Below are positions 52,085-63,218 of a DNA stretch of 64,000 nt, piece by piece (positions within the stretch are counted from its first letter, which is position 1; every line of letters starts with the position of its first letter). The translations under genes and the position numbers were made by a program. This DNA comes from Yoonia sp. (GTDB lineage Bacteria; Pseudomonadota; Alphaproteobacteria; Rhodobacterales; Rhodobacteraceae): contig JAQXBV010000092.1 of assembly GCA_029252195.1 (NCBI GenBank), forward strand, positions 25,202 through 89,201. Direction: 5' to 3'. The notes beneath the pieces were generated by a model. It saw only the letters and a program-made list of their open reading frames with translations, did not search any database and was not told the origin of the DNA.

Positions 52085-53296
52085 CTACTGCCGCAAAAGC
52101 GAGGCGCGCGCGGCCTCATCATCGGCCCATACCCGCAACGCCGCCACCAGCCCTGCGACCATCGGTGCACGGGTCGTGGCACTGCTCAGATTAGCGCGGT
52201 CCGTGTCAGACGACAGAAAGCCGATCTCGACCAAGACGCTGGCAAAATCGGGTGCATTGAGCACCGCAAGCTTGTCTTTGCGGCGCGGCTTGCTGTTCAT
52301 CCGCACGCCGCTGTCACGCAAGCCAATAACGATCGCGTCCGCAAGCCTTTCGCCTGCGGGGCCCGTCTCAAGGCGCGCCAAATCCATCAAAACCGTGGCC
52401 ACCCGATCATCTTGCCCCTGCAGATCAAGCCCCGCGAGCAAATCACCGCGTTCGTGACGCTCGGCCATCCGCTCGGACGCCGTCTCAAGCGCCTCTTGCG
52501 AAAGAGTATAAATCGAGGCGCCTTGCGCGCCGCCCTCTTCCAAAGCATCCGCATGCAGCGAGACGAAAACATCCGCACCTGCCGCCCGCGCGAGCGTCAT
52601 GCGGGCCTCAAGCGGCACAAAGAAATCGGCGTCGCGCGTCAGTACTGCGCGCATGACACCCGTGCGATTGATCGCTTCAGCGACCTCAATCCCCAACGCC
52701 AGCATCAGATCCGCCTCGCGCAGCCCTGCCCGCTCGGCCCCCGGATCAATGCCGCCGTGCCCCGGATCAATGGCGACAACCAAAGGGCCATTCTCCGCTT
52801 TCGGGACTTCGGTTGCGGTCTCCCTTTCGGCTAAGGCCTCCCAGCCCTCATCAACAGGCGCACCCGCATTTTCTGCAAAACGCGCGGCGTCAACGGGGGT
52901 CAACGCAACCTGCAAAAAGGCAGTACCTGTCTGGGTCTGCACCGACATGCCCGCCTGTGTGACGGCCATCGGATCCGCCAAATCCACCACCATACGCGAC
53001 CAGCCAGGGCGCAGCGGGCCAAAGCGCAAGTCGCTGGCCTTGTCGGCATTCAGCAATCCCTCGCGGCTGGCCCCTGTCCAATCCACCTCGCGAAAATCCA
53101 AGACCAAGCGGCGCGGCTCATCAAGCGTGAAGACGCGGTAAGGCACAGGCTGGCTCAAATAGAGATCAACCAGCAAATCAGTGCCATTGTCGCGGATTTG
53201 GCTCTTGGCGACGTCCAATCTTGCCAAAGCACTGAAATCTTGGGCCGTCGCAGCCCCCGCCCAGAAAACCACGCAGGCTATCAGCCGCCAGATCAT
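52085..53296 (-). CDS. N-acetylmuramoyl-L-alanine amidase (AMIN plus Amidase_3)
   Basis: Signal peptide MIWRLIACVVFWAGAATA; VVAIDPGHGGIDPGAER, FVSLHADAL. Confidence 0.94.
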   Translation of the reverse strand: MIWRLIACVVFWAGAATAQDFSALARLDVAKSQIRDNGTDLLVDLYLSQPVPYRVFTLDEPRRLVLDFREVDWTGASREGLLNADKASDLRFGPLRPGWSRMVVDLADPMAVTQAGMSVQTQTGTAFLQVALTPVDAARFAENAGAPVDEGWEALAERETATEVPKAENGPLVVAIDPGHGGIDPGAERAGLREADLMLALGIEVAEAINRTGVMRAVLTRDADFFVPLEARMTLARAAGADVFVSLHADALEEGGAQGASIYTLSQEALETASERMAERHERGDLLAGLDLQGQDDRVATVLMDLARLETGPAGERLADAIVIGLRDSGVRMNSKPRRKDKLAVLNAPDFASVLVEIGFLSSDTDRANLSSATTRAPMVAGLVAALRVWADDEAARASLLRQ

Positions 53297-54435
53297 TGGC
53301 GTGCCTCCATAAATGCCTGCAAACGCGCCACGCCTTCGACAATATCCGCCGTCGCACGCGCATAGGAAAACCGCAGCCACCTGTGCCCCTCGACAGGATC
53401 GAAATCCAAGCCGGGGGTCACCGCGACGCCCGCCTCTTCCAATATCTGTGCGGCAAAGGCGCGAGCATCATCGGTGTAATCGGACACATCGACGTAAAGG
53501 TAGAACGCCCCGTCAGGGGGCGCAAATTTGCCCAAGCCCGCCCGCGTCAGCCCCGCGATCATCACATCGCGATTGGCCGCATAAACGGCCAAATGCCCGT
53601 CCAATTCTTCGGCACAGTCGAATGACGCAAGCGCCAGAACCTGAGACGCATGGGGCGCGCAGATAAACATATTCTGCGCCAAACGCTCGACGCGGCGCAC
53701 ATGATCCGCAGGGACAACCATCCAGCCCACACGCCAGCCCGTCATCGAGAAATACTTCGAAAACGAGTTGATCACATAGACGTCGTCGGTGACGCTTAGC
53801 GCGGTCACCGATTCTTTGTCATATGAAATGCCGTGATAAATCTCGTCTGAAATGAACGCAGCCCCCTGTGCGGCACAGGCCTGCGCCAAGGCGGACAACT
53901 CAGCCCTGTTCAGCATCGTGCCCGTCGGATTAGCGGGCGAGGCCACAATCAGCCCGTCCAGATCGAATGCGGCAACGTCGGCGGGCTGCGGTTGATACCG
54001 GCCCTGCGCGGTTGTTGGCATTTCGATGGGCTTCAGGCCCACCGCTTTCAAAATCTGCCGGTAAGACGGATAGCACGGCAGCCCCAAGCCGACCCGCGCG
54101 TCATTGTCGAAAAGCGCGGAAAATGCGAGCAGGAACGCCCCCGATGCACCCGAGGTGATGACCACACGATCGGCCGCGATATCCACGCCGTAGACCTGCG
54201 CGTAATGGCGCGCGATCCGCGCCCGCAACGCAGGCAGGCCAAGGCCAACAGTATAGCCCAAAGGCTCTGCCAGATGTTCGGCCAATGCCATGCGCGCGCC
54301 GCTTGGCGCGCCCGTCCCGGGTTGACCCACTTCCATATGAATGATGTGACGGCCAGCTTCTTCGGCTTTGCGCGCCGCTTCCATCACGTCCATCACAATG
54401 AAGGGATCAACCTCGCCGCGGGTTGAATGTCTCAT
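53293..54435 (-). CDS. Class I/II aminotransferase
   Basis: 380 aa; VVITSGASGAFLLAF, SPANPTGTMLNRAEL, VINSFSKYFSMTGWRVGWMV. Confidence 0.94.
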   Translation of the reverse strand: MRHSTRGEVDPFIVMDVMEAARKAEEAGRHIIHMEVGQPGTGAPSGARMALAEHLAEPLGYTVGLGLPALRARIARHYAQVYGVDIAADRVVITSGASGAFLLAFSALFDNDARVGLGLPCYPSYRQILKAVGLKPIEMPTTAQGRYQPQPADVAAFDLDGLIVASPANPTGTMLNRAELSALAQACAAQGAAFISDEIYHGISYDKESVTALSVTDDVYVINSFSKYFSMTGWRVGWMVVPADHVRRVERLAQNMFICAPHASQVLALASFDCAEELDGHLAVYAANRDVMIAGLTRAGLGKFAPPDGAFYLYVDVSDYTDDARAFAAQILEEAGVAVTPGLDFDPVEGHRWLRFSYARATADIVEGVARLQAFMEARQ

Positions 54436-54543
54436 GTGCTGCCTCTTATAAGTTTGGTCACTTGTGCCTCTTGCGATAGGGGTGCGTCAACATCCGACCT
54501 TGGCAGCCCCGCGCAGATGTGATCTGCAAGCGGGAAATCGCAG

Positions 54544-55296
54544 ATGAAAGAGACCAAAATGAAGTCAGCCGCCCTTTTTCTCGCCATGATCTTGGCCACC
54601 CCCGCCCTCGCACAAGAGACCATGTCCGACACCGAGCGTTCCGTCTTCCGCGACGAAGTCCGCGCTTATTTGCTCGAAAACCCCGAAGTTATCATGGAAG
54701 CCATCGGCGTGCTGCAACAACGCGACGACGCGGCCAAGGCCAATAATGACGTCACCCTTGCCCAAACCTATGCAGAGCAGTTGCATGACGATCCAAACTC
54801 TTTTGTCGGTGGCAACCCAGAGGGCGATATCATCATCGTCGAGTTTATGGATTACAAGTGCGGCTACTGCAAAAAGGCCTATCCGGAGGTCGCGAACCTT
54901 CTGACAACAGACGGCAATATCCGCTACATCGTCAAAGAATTCCCGATCTTGGGTGAACAATCCATGCTGGCCGCGCAATTCGCAATTGCGACAAAGATCG
55001 TAGCTGGCGACGAAGCCTATGAGACCGTGCACAACACGCTGATGGAATTCCGCGGCGACATCACCCCTGACATGCTGGCGAAACTTGGCGAGAGCCTGGA
55101 TTTGGACACAGCAGCAATCACCGTCGAAATGAACGGCGCTGCGGTTGCAAAGGTCATCAACGACAACCGCCTGTTGGCTGATGCAATGCAGATCAGCGGC
55201 ACACCGACTTTTGTCGTCGAAGACCAGATGCTGCGCGGCTATGTGCCCTTTGATCAAATGGTGCAGATCGTCGCACAAATCCGCGACGACGGCTAA
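54544..55296 (+). CDS. DsbA-family thioredoxin-like exported protein
   Basis: 250 aa with signal peptide; IIVEFMDYKCGYCKKAYPEV, ISGTPTFVVEDQMLRGY. Confidence 0.93.
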   Translation: MKETKMKSAALFLAMILATPALAQETMSDTERSVFRDEVRAYLLENPEVIMEAIGVLQQRDDAAKANNDVTLAQTYAEQLHDDPNSFVGGNPEGDIIIVEFMDYKCGYCKKAYPEVANLLTTDGNIRYIVKEFPILGEQSMLAAQFAIATKIVAGDEAYETVHNTLMEFRGDITPDMLAKLGESLDLDTAAITVEMNGAAVAKVINDNRLLADAMQISGTPTFVVEDQMLRGYVPFDQMVQIVAQIRDDG

Positions 55297-55305
55297 AGCC
55301 AGATG

Positions 55306-55336
55306 AAAACGCCGCCCCGACTTGCGGCGGCGTTTT
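55306..55336 (+). terminator. Rho-independent terminator
   Basis: AAAACGCCGCC ccgacttgc GGCGGCGTTTT. Confidence 0.85.
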
Positions 55337-55455
55337 GCCTTACCCGCGCAGATAAGTCAGGCGCGATGGCTGCCCCCTGCAAGTCACTTGCTATGGGTCC
55401 AGCGCGCCGCTAGCATTTCTGCACAGCGAGCAAACTGCTTTAGAAGCCCCGCCTC

Positions 55456-56116
55456 ATGTGCTTTTCCGCTTCGGCCAGTTTCACTGCAGCAGTCGCCCTG
55501 ACACCGGTTGGCATTTACACGATTAAAAGCGCGCTGAAAAATGATACCCGGTTTCTGGGGTTTGCGGTTTTTTCCGCTCTTGTTTGCGGTGCAACAGGCG
55601 CTGGAAGGCCGCCTTTGGTTGGCGATTGGCAATGAGAACGCCCAGCAATCACATTGGCTGGCATTAGGGTTGTTGTTCTTCGCCTATGTTGTCTGGCCGT
55701 TTCTGGTGCCGTTTTCGACCACATTGGTGGAGCAGCGCAGCAATCGCAGGACGATGTTTCTGGGTCTAACGTTTTTAGGCGGCGCGTTGGGGCTTTCGCT
55801 TTTTGTCCCGTTGCTGATGAACCCCGATTGGATCCCGCTCACACTTGAGCGGCATTCTATCGATTATAACTCCCGACTGATTTGGGACGGTATCTTACCT
55901 CAAACCGTCCTGCGCGCCGTTTATGCTGGCATCGTCTGCATCCCTTTGCTGTTGTCCTGCGAAAAATCCATTCGCGTGTTCGGCGTGCTGATAACCCTAT
56001 CGGTCATCGTGGGTTTTCTATTCGCGCAATATGCATTCACGTCGATCTGGTGCTTCATGGCTGCGATCATGTCGGTCTATATTCTTTTCGTGATCGGGCA
56101 GATCCAAACGCGTTGA
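55456..56116 (+). pseudogene. DUF6629-like membrane protein with frameshift
   Basis: ATG 55456 gives MCFSASASFTAAVALTPVGIYTIKSALKNDTRFLGFAVF; the remainder FPLLFAVQQALEGRLWLAIGN is in frame +1; junction at T6 (55568-55573). Confidence 0.75.
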
Positions 56117-56198
56117 GTTGGAAGAATGCGGCACATAGGCGTGACTTGCTTGGATGGTGCTCTATTTGCTCAGATAATCGCAACCCAAAGAGTGCATC

Positions 56199-56978
56199 AT
56201 GCAGACACGTCGACATTTCCTCACCAGTTCCGCAGCGCTTGGAACTATCACCTTGCTGCCCTACGCCGCCATGGCCGAAGCCCATAGCACCGACACATAT
56301 GCCACGGCGAACGGCTCTGTGACCGTGCACCCGATTTCGCACGCCTCAATCGTGCTCGAAACACCCGCAGGCGTGATCTACGTCGATCCCGTGGGCGAGG
56401 CTTCACTTTACGAGGGCAAGCCTGCCCCCGACATGATCCTGATCACCCACGAGCACGGCGATCACTATAGCGCCGAAACGCTCGCAGCTCTCGCAGGCGA
56501 GGTCACACCGCTGATCGTGAACCCCGCCGTCATGGCCCTGATGCCTGCCGAAATGCAAGCCCGCGCCACAGCCATCACCAACGGCGAGGCCACCGTTTGG
56601 GAGGCCGTGAACATCGACGCCATCCCCGCCTATAACACCACCGAAGGGCGCGAAAACTTTCACCCGCAAGGGCGCGACAACGGTTATGTGCTGACGGTTG
56701 ACGGGTTGCGCATTTACGTGTCGGGCGACACCGAAGGCACGCCAGAGATGCGCGCACTTGAGAATATCGACGTGGCCTTTGTGTGCATGAACCTGCCGTT
56801 CACGATGGACGCACAAGCCGCCGCCGAAGCGGTCAGCGAATTTGCCCCCAAAAACGTCTACCCCTACCACTACCGCGGGCGCGACAACGGCACCCAAGAC
56901 CCCGCAGAATTCGCCGAAATGCTCACAGCTGCCATCGAGACCAAATACGGCAACTGGTACGGCGACCAATCCTCCTAA
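56199..56978 (+). CDS. Exported MBL-fold metallo-hydrolase
   Basis: Tat-like MQTRRHFLTSSAALG; ILITHEHGDHYS, YVSGDTEGTPEM. Confidence 0.93.
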   Translation: MQTRRHFLTSSAALGTITLLPYAAMAEAHSTDTYATANGSVTVHPISHASIVLETPAGVIYVDPVGEASLYEGKPAPDMILITHEHGDHYSAETLAALAGEVTPLIVNPAVMALMPAEMQARATAITNGEATVWEAVNIDAIPAYNTTEGRENFHPQGRDNGYVLTVDGLRIYVSGDTEGTPEMRALENIDVAFVCMNLPFTMDAQAAAEAVSEFAPKNVYPYHYRGRDNGTQDPAEFAEMLTAAIETKYGNWYGDQSS

Positions 56979-56990
56979 ACCCAAAACTGG

Positions 56991-57020
56991 AAACACCGCC
57001 CATAACGGGGCGGTGTTTTT
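56991..57020. terminator. Terminator between convergent genes
   Basis: AAACACCGCCC ataacg GGGCGGTGTTTTT. Confidence 0.85.
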
Positions 57021-57034
57021 CCACAGGTTTGCCG

Positions 57035-57451
57035 CTATCTGCCTCGCCCAAGTTCATTGGGTTCACTTGAAAATAGAGCGATCTTGTTGCCTTGCGGATC
57101 ACGCAGGTAGCCCACATAAAAATGAGGACCATAAGAAGTGCGAAATCCCGGCTGGCCCTCGTCAGTCCCACCTGCGGCAAGGGCTGCGGCATGAAGAGAG
57201 CGCACTTGGCTTTGACTGCGCACCTCAAAAGCAACCATCGTGCCATTTCCAGCAGATGCAGGGCGTCCGTCGAAGGTCGGCTTCACATAGAAATCTGGTA
57301 GAACACGCACCTGCCCAGCTGGCACAGGAAGGGCATAGCTGAGACCCTCTGGCCCTTCCGCAAACCCGTAATCAAGAGATGGCAGGAACGCATTATAAAA
57401 TCGCTTCGCGCTCCCCATGTCGTCGGCACCGACAGTGACATAGGCAATCAT
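57035..57451 (-). CDS. VOC (glyoxalase-like) protein
   Basis: 138 aa; MIAYVTVGADDMGSAKRFYNAFL ... YVGYLRDPQGNKIALF. Confidence 0.9.
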   Translation of the reverse strand: MIAYVTVGADDMGSAKRFYNAFLPSLDYGFAEGPEGLSYALPVPAGQVRVLPDFYVKPTFDGRPASAGNGTMVAFEVRSQSQVRSLHAAALAAGGTDEGQPGFRTSYGPHFYVGYLRDPQGNKIALFSSEPNELGRGR

Positions 57452-57538
57452 GCTGTTTGAGCCTTTCAGGCGTTTGGTTTTGCATCGAAATCATCGCAAT
57501 TTGCTAAGTCAAAAGGCGATTGGGTGTCCTTCACGCAC

Positions 57539-58654
57539 CTATTCAGCGGCCGCCGCTTCGATCTCCACAGCACGGCGCTCAACCTGCTCGACGATGTGAT
57601 CAACCATCTGGTCATTGGAGAGCTTATGGCTTTGCTTGCCCGCAAGATAGACCATCCCCGACCCTGCGCCTCCGCCAGTAAAACCAACGTCCGTCATCAG
57701 CGCCTCGCCTGGCCCATTGACCACGCAGCCGATAATCGACAGGGACATCGGCGTCTTGATATGCTCCAGCCGCTTTTCCAGCGCCTCAACCGTCTTGATC
57801 ACGTCAAAACCTTGGCGCGCGCAAGAGGGGCAAGAGATGATGTTCACGCCGCGATGGCGCAGGCCCAGAGATTTCAAAATCTCAAAGCCCATCTTCACCT
57901 CTTCGACAGGATCGGCAGAAAGCGACACGCGGATCGTGTCACCGATACCAGCCCAAAGCAGATTTCCCATACCAATAGCCGACTTCACGGTGCCAGATAT
58001 CAAACCACCAGCCTCGGTGATGCCAAGATGGATCGGCGCGTCAGTCGCCTCGGCCAGCTGCTGATAAGCTGCGGCAGCCATAAATACATCCGACGCTTTC
58101 ACCGAAATCTTGAACTCGTGGAAATCATTGTCTTGCAAAATCTTGATGTGATCGAGGCCGCTCTCAACCATCGCATCAGGGCAAGGCTCGCCGTATTTAT
58201 CCAGCAGGTGCTTTTCGAGCGAGCCCGCATTCACGCCGATCCGAATAGAACAATTATGATCGCGCGCGGCCTGAATGACCTCTTTGACCCGCTTCTCGTC
58301 ACCGATATTTCCCGGATTGATCCGCAGACACGCCGCCCCCGCTTCTGCCGCCTCAATCCCGCGCTTATAGTGGAAATGAATGTCTGCCACGATCGGCACA
58401 GAAACCTCGGGCACGATGAGTTTCAACGCCTTGCTTGACGCCTCATCAGGCACCGACACGCGGACGATATCCGCGCCTGCATCCGCCGCCCTCTGGATTT
58501 GTGCAATCGTGCCTTTCACATCCGTGGTCAGCGTGTTGGTCATCGTTTGCACCGTGATCGGGGCATCGCCCCCCACAGGCACATTGCCCACCATGATCTG
58601 ACGGGATTTGCGGCGCTCGATATTGCGCCAAGGACGGATGTGATTAAGCGACAT
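57539..58654 (-). CDS. ispG: 4-hydroxy-3-methylbut-2-en-1-yl diphosphate synthase
   Basis: [54 protein letters not shown]. Confidence 0.96.
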   Translation of the reverse strand: MSLNHIRPWRNIERRKSRQIMVGNVPVGGDAPITVQTMTNTLTTDVKGTIAQIQRAADAGADIVRVSVPDEASSKALKLIVPEVSVPIVADIHFHYKRGIEAAEAGAACLRINPGNIGDEKRVKEVIQAARDHNCSIRIGVNAGSLEKHLLDKYGEPCPDAMVESGLDHIKILQDNDFHEFKISVKASDVFMAAAAYQQLAEATDAPIHLGITEAGGLISGTVKSAIGMGNLLWAGIGDTIRVSLSADPVEEVKMGFEILKSLGLRHRGVNIISCPSCARQGFDVIKTVEALEKRLEHIKTPMSLSIIGCVVNGPGEALMTDVGFTGGGAGSGMVYLAGKQSHKLSNDQMVDHIVEQVERRAVEIEAAAAE

Positions 58655-58734
58655 CAAACAGGCCTTTGTAAGGACAATAAAACTCACCCCTTACCTATGC
58701 AGACAAGGCAGATTCAGCAACCATCTACTTGGAC

Positions 58735-59961
58735 TTATTCAGTCGGCAGTGCGTTTCCATCAAAAGGTAAAACCGCTTCGGCCACGAGGCTCACGGCTGC
58801 GGCAAGCCCCTGATCCGACGTCAAATCAGCCACTTGATAGGTTTCGGTCAAATGGGTCGCAGATAGCGGCAAATTGGACGTGACAGAGCCATCTGGACCG
58901 GCAGGACCGTAAGCCGTGCCATTCACCGCAAAATAGACCGCGCCGCTTTCGCCGACGCGCAATGTCGCAGGCTCTTCGGTGGCAGGCAGGGCAAATTTGT
59001 CACCTGCATCCATGATCCCTTCAAAGATCACCGAGCCGTCCGCCGCACGCACACGCACCCACGCAGGGCGCGCGGCAACCAGTTGGACCTCAGGCACAGG
59101 GCCTTCGTTCACTTGAATAGCAGGCGCATCAGTCACAACATCTGCGGCAGCAACAAGAACGGCTTCAACGGCCTGCTGTGATTGAAATGTGCCACCAATA
59201 TTTGGGTTCAAGGTTGAAATCGGGCCATCACGCGCCACGAGAACAGGCACATCGAGAGCCTGAGGACGATAAAGCCGATCTAGCGCCTCTGGAGACGGCG
59301 CGGCGTATGCAGCAACAGTTTCAAGGGATTGCTCCGACTGCCCCATCACATTGGTCGCACCGGCAAGTGGATCAATATCCGACACCACGACCGGCGTCTG
59401 GTCAACAGGGGCAAACTGCACTTTCTGGACTTCTTGTAAGACCGTCCAGCCACCGTAGCCCAATCCGCTGATCAAAGCGATCAAGACCGCAATCGAGCCA
59501 ATCGCACCTGGTTCAATATGCGACAGCATCGCGTCGCCTACGGGAATAAATGGCGTCGCAGATCCCGAGAAAATATCTTTGCCAGAGCCGCCAAGTCCGA
59601 ACTCGCTGCGCACCGGCTTTGTGGAAGAGGCCTTTGCAGACATCCCGTGGGCGGTGGCAAAACCACTTTCGCGGCAGAATGTCGCGAAAGCCCAATCGGG
59701 GTCCATGTTCAGATAACGAGCATACGAGCGGACGTAGCCCGCAATAAAGCCAGGCGTATCAAAGGCAGATGGATCGGCATTTTCGACGGCTGCAATATAG
59801 GCCGCCTTGATCCTCAGCTCGCGCTGCACATCCAAAAGGCTCTTGCCCATGGTTGCGCGCTCACCGCGCATCAAATCACCAAGACGCAGGTCAAATCCGT
59901 CAAAGCCCTTGGCTTTAACGTCCTCAGCTGCTTTCGCGCGCCTGAAGCTCTTTCCGATCAT
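58735..59961 (-). CDS. RodZ-like protein (HTH, TM, DUF4115)
   Basis: 408 aa; LGDLMRGERATMGKSLLDVQRELRIKAAYIAAVEN; central TM; C-terminal beta domain. Confidence 0.88.
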   Translation of the reverse strand: MIGKSFRRAKAAEDVKAKGFDGFDLRLGDLMRGERATMGKSLLDVQRELRIKAAYIAAVENADPSAFDTPGFIAGYVRSYARYLNMDPDWAFATFCRESGFATAHGMSAKASSTKPVRSEFGLGGSGKDIFSGSATPFIPVGDAMLSHIEPGAIGSIAVLIALISGLGYGGWTVLQEVQKVQFAPVDQTPVVVSDIDPLAGATNVMGQSEQSLETVAAYAAPSPEALDRLYRPQALDVPVLVARDGPISTLNPNIGGTFQSQQAVEAVLVAAADVVTDAPAIQVNEGPVPEVQLVAARPAWVRVRAADGSVIFEGIMDAGDKFALPATEEPATLRVGESGAVYFAVNGTAYGPAGPDGSVTSNLPLSATHLTETYQVADLTSDQGLAAAVSLVAEAVLPFDGNALPTE

Positions 59962-60068
59962 GCTCTATCCCGAAGCCTGCCTGCCCAAAATAAGTCGACG
60001 AATCGAACCGTCCACTTTCGTCACCGAGACGTTACCACAGGGCCAGCCCCGTTGCACATGCAGAAAGA

Positions 60069-61289
60069 CTATCCAGTTAATTCGGCACGATTCAGCGCAC
60101 AGTGCGACCAAAGGTTGTCTAAGGCACTGACAAGCGCATCAATTTCACGCGGGCCATGCACAGGCGACGGGGTAAACCGCAGACGTTCTGTTCCGCGAGT
60201 AACAGTCGGGAAATTGATCGGCTGGACGTATATCCCGAATTCGTTGAGCAGCATATCCGACAGCTTCTTAGTATGCTTCGGGTCGCCAACGATCAGCGGA
60301 ACGATATGGCTGCCATGGTCGATGATTGGCAGACCAAGGCTCTTGAGGCGCAACTTCAGAATCTTGGCTTGGGTTTGATGCGTGTCACGCAGGACCTGAT
60401 CATGCTTCAAATGCGCAACAGAGGCCGCGGCGCCCGCAGCGACAGCAGGTGGCAAGGAGGTCGTAAAAATAAAGCCCGGCGCATAAGAGCGGATCGCGTC
60501 GCACATCTTCGGAGATGCCGCGATATAGCCGCCCATGACGCCGTAAGCCTTCGCCAAGGTGCCGTTGATGATATCGACGCGGTGCATCAGCCCGTCACGC
60601 TCGGCAATCCCGCCGCCGCGCGGACCATACATGCCAACCGCATGGACCTCATCAAGGTAGGTCAGCGCGCCAAATTCTTCGGCCACATCACAAATCTCTT
60701 TGATCGGGCCAAAGTCGCCGTCCATCGAATAGACGCTTTCAAAGGCAATCAACTTTGGCACTGACGGATCATCGGCGGCAATCAACTCACGCAAATGCGC
60801 AACGTCATTATGACGGAAAATCCGCTTCGCCCCGCCATTGCGGCGCACGCCCTCGATCATGGAGGCATGGTTCAACGCATCAGAATAGATAATCAGACCT
60901 GGAAACAGCTTTGGCAGCGTGCTCAGCGTTGCGTCATTGGCGATATAGGCAGAGGTAAACAGCAAGGCCGCATCCTTGCCATGCAAATCGGCCAGCTCTG
61001 CCTCAAGACGCTTGTGATACACTGTCGTGCCCGAGATATTGCGCGTGCCGCCAGATCCAGCACCCGTCGCCTCCAGCGCCTCATGCATCGCGGCAAGCAC
61101 AACGGGGTGCTGGCCCATGCCAAGGTAATCATTGCCACACCAGACCGTCACGGGCGCTTTGCTCCCGTCGGGCTTGTTCCACACCGCATGGGGGAAATGA
61201 CCGCGCGTGCGCTCAATGTCGATAAACGTGCGATACCGACCTTCCGTATGGAGGTTTTCAATCGCGTTGTTCAGCATCTGGTCGTAATC
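60069..61289 (-). CDS. hemA: 5-aminolevulinate synthase (apparent TTG start)
   Basis: [52 protein letters not shown] aaggaag before TTG 61289. Confidence 0.95.
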   Translation of the reverse strand, partial: DYDQMLNNAIENLHTEGRYRTFIDIERTRGHFPHAVWNKPDGSKAPVTVWCGNDYLGMGQHPVVLAAMHEALEATGAGSGGTRNISGTTVYHKRLEAELADLHGKDAALLFTSAYIANDATLSTLPKLFPGLIIYSDALNHASMIEGVRRNGGAKRIFRHNDVAHLRELIAADDPSVPKLIAFESVYSMDGDFGPIKEICDVAEEFGALTYLDEVHAVGMYGPRGGGIAERDGLMHRVDIINGTLAKAYGVMGGYIAASPKMCDAIRSYAPGFIFTTSLPPAVAAGAAASVAHLKHDQVLRDTHQTQAKILKLRLKSLGLPIIDHGSHIVPLIVGDPKHTKKLSDMLLNEFGIYVQPINFPTVTRGTERLRFTPSPVHGPREIDALVSALDNLWSHCALNRAELTG

Positions 61290-61440
61290 CAAAAGACTTC
61301 CTTTCGTCTCTCGCCTGCACAATAAAGCGCGCAGATTGGAATTATTCTAGGCCTCATATAGGGCCAAAAGCCAGCGGGCAATACGCTACAATCTGTCGCC
61401 CCCCTGCTTGGCCTTGTGCACATGGCGCGCTAGGCTTTGT

Positions 61441-61454
61441 TTGATCCATGTCAA
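61441..61454. promoter_or_regulatory. FNR/FnrL-type box TTGAT-CCAT-GTCAA
   Basis: 9 of 10 conserved positions of TTGAT-N4-ATCAA, between hemA and the dipeptidase gene. Confidence 0.5.
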
Positions 61455-61478
61455 TCCCCTGCAAAAAGGCCGTAAATT

Positions 61479-62852
61479 ATGACCCTAGACCCTGTGCTCG
61501 CCAGAATCGACGCCAATTTAGATGCCGCAACGGAAAGGCTGCTCGACCTTCTGCGCATCCCGTCCATCTCGACCGACCCCGCCTATAAGGCGGATTGCGA
61601 TACCGCCGCTGACTGGCTCGTTGAAGACCTTAAATCCATAGGGTTTGAGGCCTCCAAGCGCCCGACACCTGGTCACCCGATGGTTGTCGCGCATTCAGGC
61701 GGGGACGGGCCGCGCATCCTGTTTTACGGCCACTATGACGTGCAGCCTGTCGATCCGCTCGATCTTTGGGACAACAATCCCTTTGAGCCGCAAATCCAAG
61801 ACACGGCCAAGGGCAAAGTGATCCGTGGTCGCGGCTCTTCCGACGATAAAGGCCAGTTGATGACATTCGTCGAGGCGTGCCGTGCGTGGACGAAAATCCA
61901 CGGTACCCTGCCCGCCAACATCACCATTTTCTTCGAAGGCGAAGAAGAATCAGGCTCGCCGTCGCTCACACCTTTCATGCGCGAGAATGCCGCAGAATTG
62001 ACCGCCGACATCGCGCTGATCTGCGACACGGGGCTTTACGGTGAACACACACCTGCAATCATCACGCAACTGCGCGGCCTTTTGGGCGACGAGATCACCA
62101 TCACAGGCCCGAACAAGGACCTGCACTCTGGCATGTATGGCGGGCTTGCCATGAACCCTGCCCGCGTCCTGGCCAAGATCATTGCGTCCCTGCACGACGA
62201 GGACGGACGCATTACGGTGCCAAATTTCTACGACGGGGTGCCTGAGCTTTCCAATGAACTCGCCGCCGCTTGGGACGACCTCAAATTCGCCGAGAAAGAC
62301 TTCCTCGGCGCTGTCGGACTCTCGATCCCTGCCGGCGAAAAGGGCCGCCGCCCGCTTGAGATGATCTGGTCGCGGCCCACCTGCGAAGTCAACGGCATGA
62401 CGGCAGGCTACACAGGCGACGGGTTCAAAACCGTGCTGCCCTCCAAAGCCTCTGCCAAAATCAGCTTCAGGCTTGTGGGCATGCAAGACCCGTTTAAAAT
62501 CCGCGAGGACTTCCGCAAAATGGTTGAGGCGATGATACCCGCCGATTGTTCAGTCAGCTTCAAAGACCACGGCGCAGGGCCTGCTGGGCAAATGTCCACA
62601 TCAGACCCCGCTTTCGCAAAAGCCCGCGAAGCGCTCACCGATGAGTTCGAGAAAACCGCAGCCTACGTCGGTTGTGGCGGCTCGATCCCGATCGCGGGTT
62701 ACTTCAAGTCGATCCTGAACATGGACGCAATGCTGATCGGCTTTGGCAAGGACGACGACCAAATTCACTCGCCAAACGAGAAATACGATCTGTCGTCCTT
62801 CCACAAAGGGACACGATCGTGGGCGCGAATCCTACACGCCCTCACGAAATAA
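61479..62852 (+). CDS. M20/M25/M40 family peptidase
   Basis: 457 aa; ILFYGHYDVQPVDPLDLWDNNPF, GRGSSDDKGQLMTFVEA, FFEGEEESGSPSL. Confidence 0.95.
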   Translation: MTLDPVLARIDANLDAATERLLDLLRIPSISTDPAYKADCDTAADWLVEDLKSIGFEASKRPTPGHPMVVAHSGGDGPRILFYGHYDVQPVDPLDLWDNNPFEPQIQDTAKGKVIRGRGSSDDKGQLMTFVEACRAWTKIHGTLPANITIFFEGEEESGSPSLTPFMRENAAELTADIALICDTGLYGEHTPAIITQLRGLLGDEITITGPNKDLHSGMYGGLAMNPARVLAKIIASLHDEDGRITVPNFYDGVPELSNELAAAWDDLKFAEKDFLGAVGLSIPAGEKGRRPLEMIWSRPTCEVNGMTAGYTGDGFKTVLPSKASAKISFRLVGMQDPFKIREDFRKMVEAMIPADCSVSFKDHGAGPAGQMSTSDPAFAKAREALTDEFEKTAAYVGCGGSIPIAGYFKSILNMDAMLIGFGKDDDQIHSPNEKYDLSSFHKGTRSWARILHALTK

Positions 62853-62900
62853 GCACTCAGCCCCCTTCGCCCAAACGGCGCAAGGGGGCAACGCCCAGCC

Positions 62901-63119
62901 CTACCCGCGCAGCGCCATACGCGCCAGTTTCGCCAGCAATAGCAACCATGGAACGCCGTGCAGCAGCATATCAAAGATGTCGATCGGCTTGGTCAAATCG
63001 CCTGCCACCAGCATCTTCAGCTTTTCCCAAATATGCGGTTCGGGAAAAAACGGGGCGAGACCAATCGTCAGGCAGGCCAGTGCCAGCATGGGCAGCGGGA
63101 TCGAATCAAGGTATTGCAT
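62901..63119 (-). CDS. Small membrane protein
   Basis: MQYLDSIPLPMLALACLTIGLAPFFPEPHIWEKLKMLVAGDLTKPIDIFDMLLHGVPWLLLLAKLARMALRG. Confidence 0.8.
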   Translation of the reverse strand: MQYLDSIPLPMLALACLTIGLAPFFPEPHIWEKLKMLVAGDLTKPIDIFDMLLHGVPWLLLLAKLARMALRG

Positions 63120-63218
63120 GTGGAAGGCCCTCTTCAAATAACCATGGGGCATTCTAACAAATCAGCGCAGGAAATACATTCCAAATTGCGAATATATATC
63201 TCTTTCGCTGAAAAGGAA

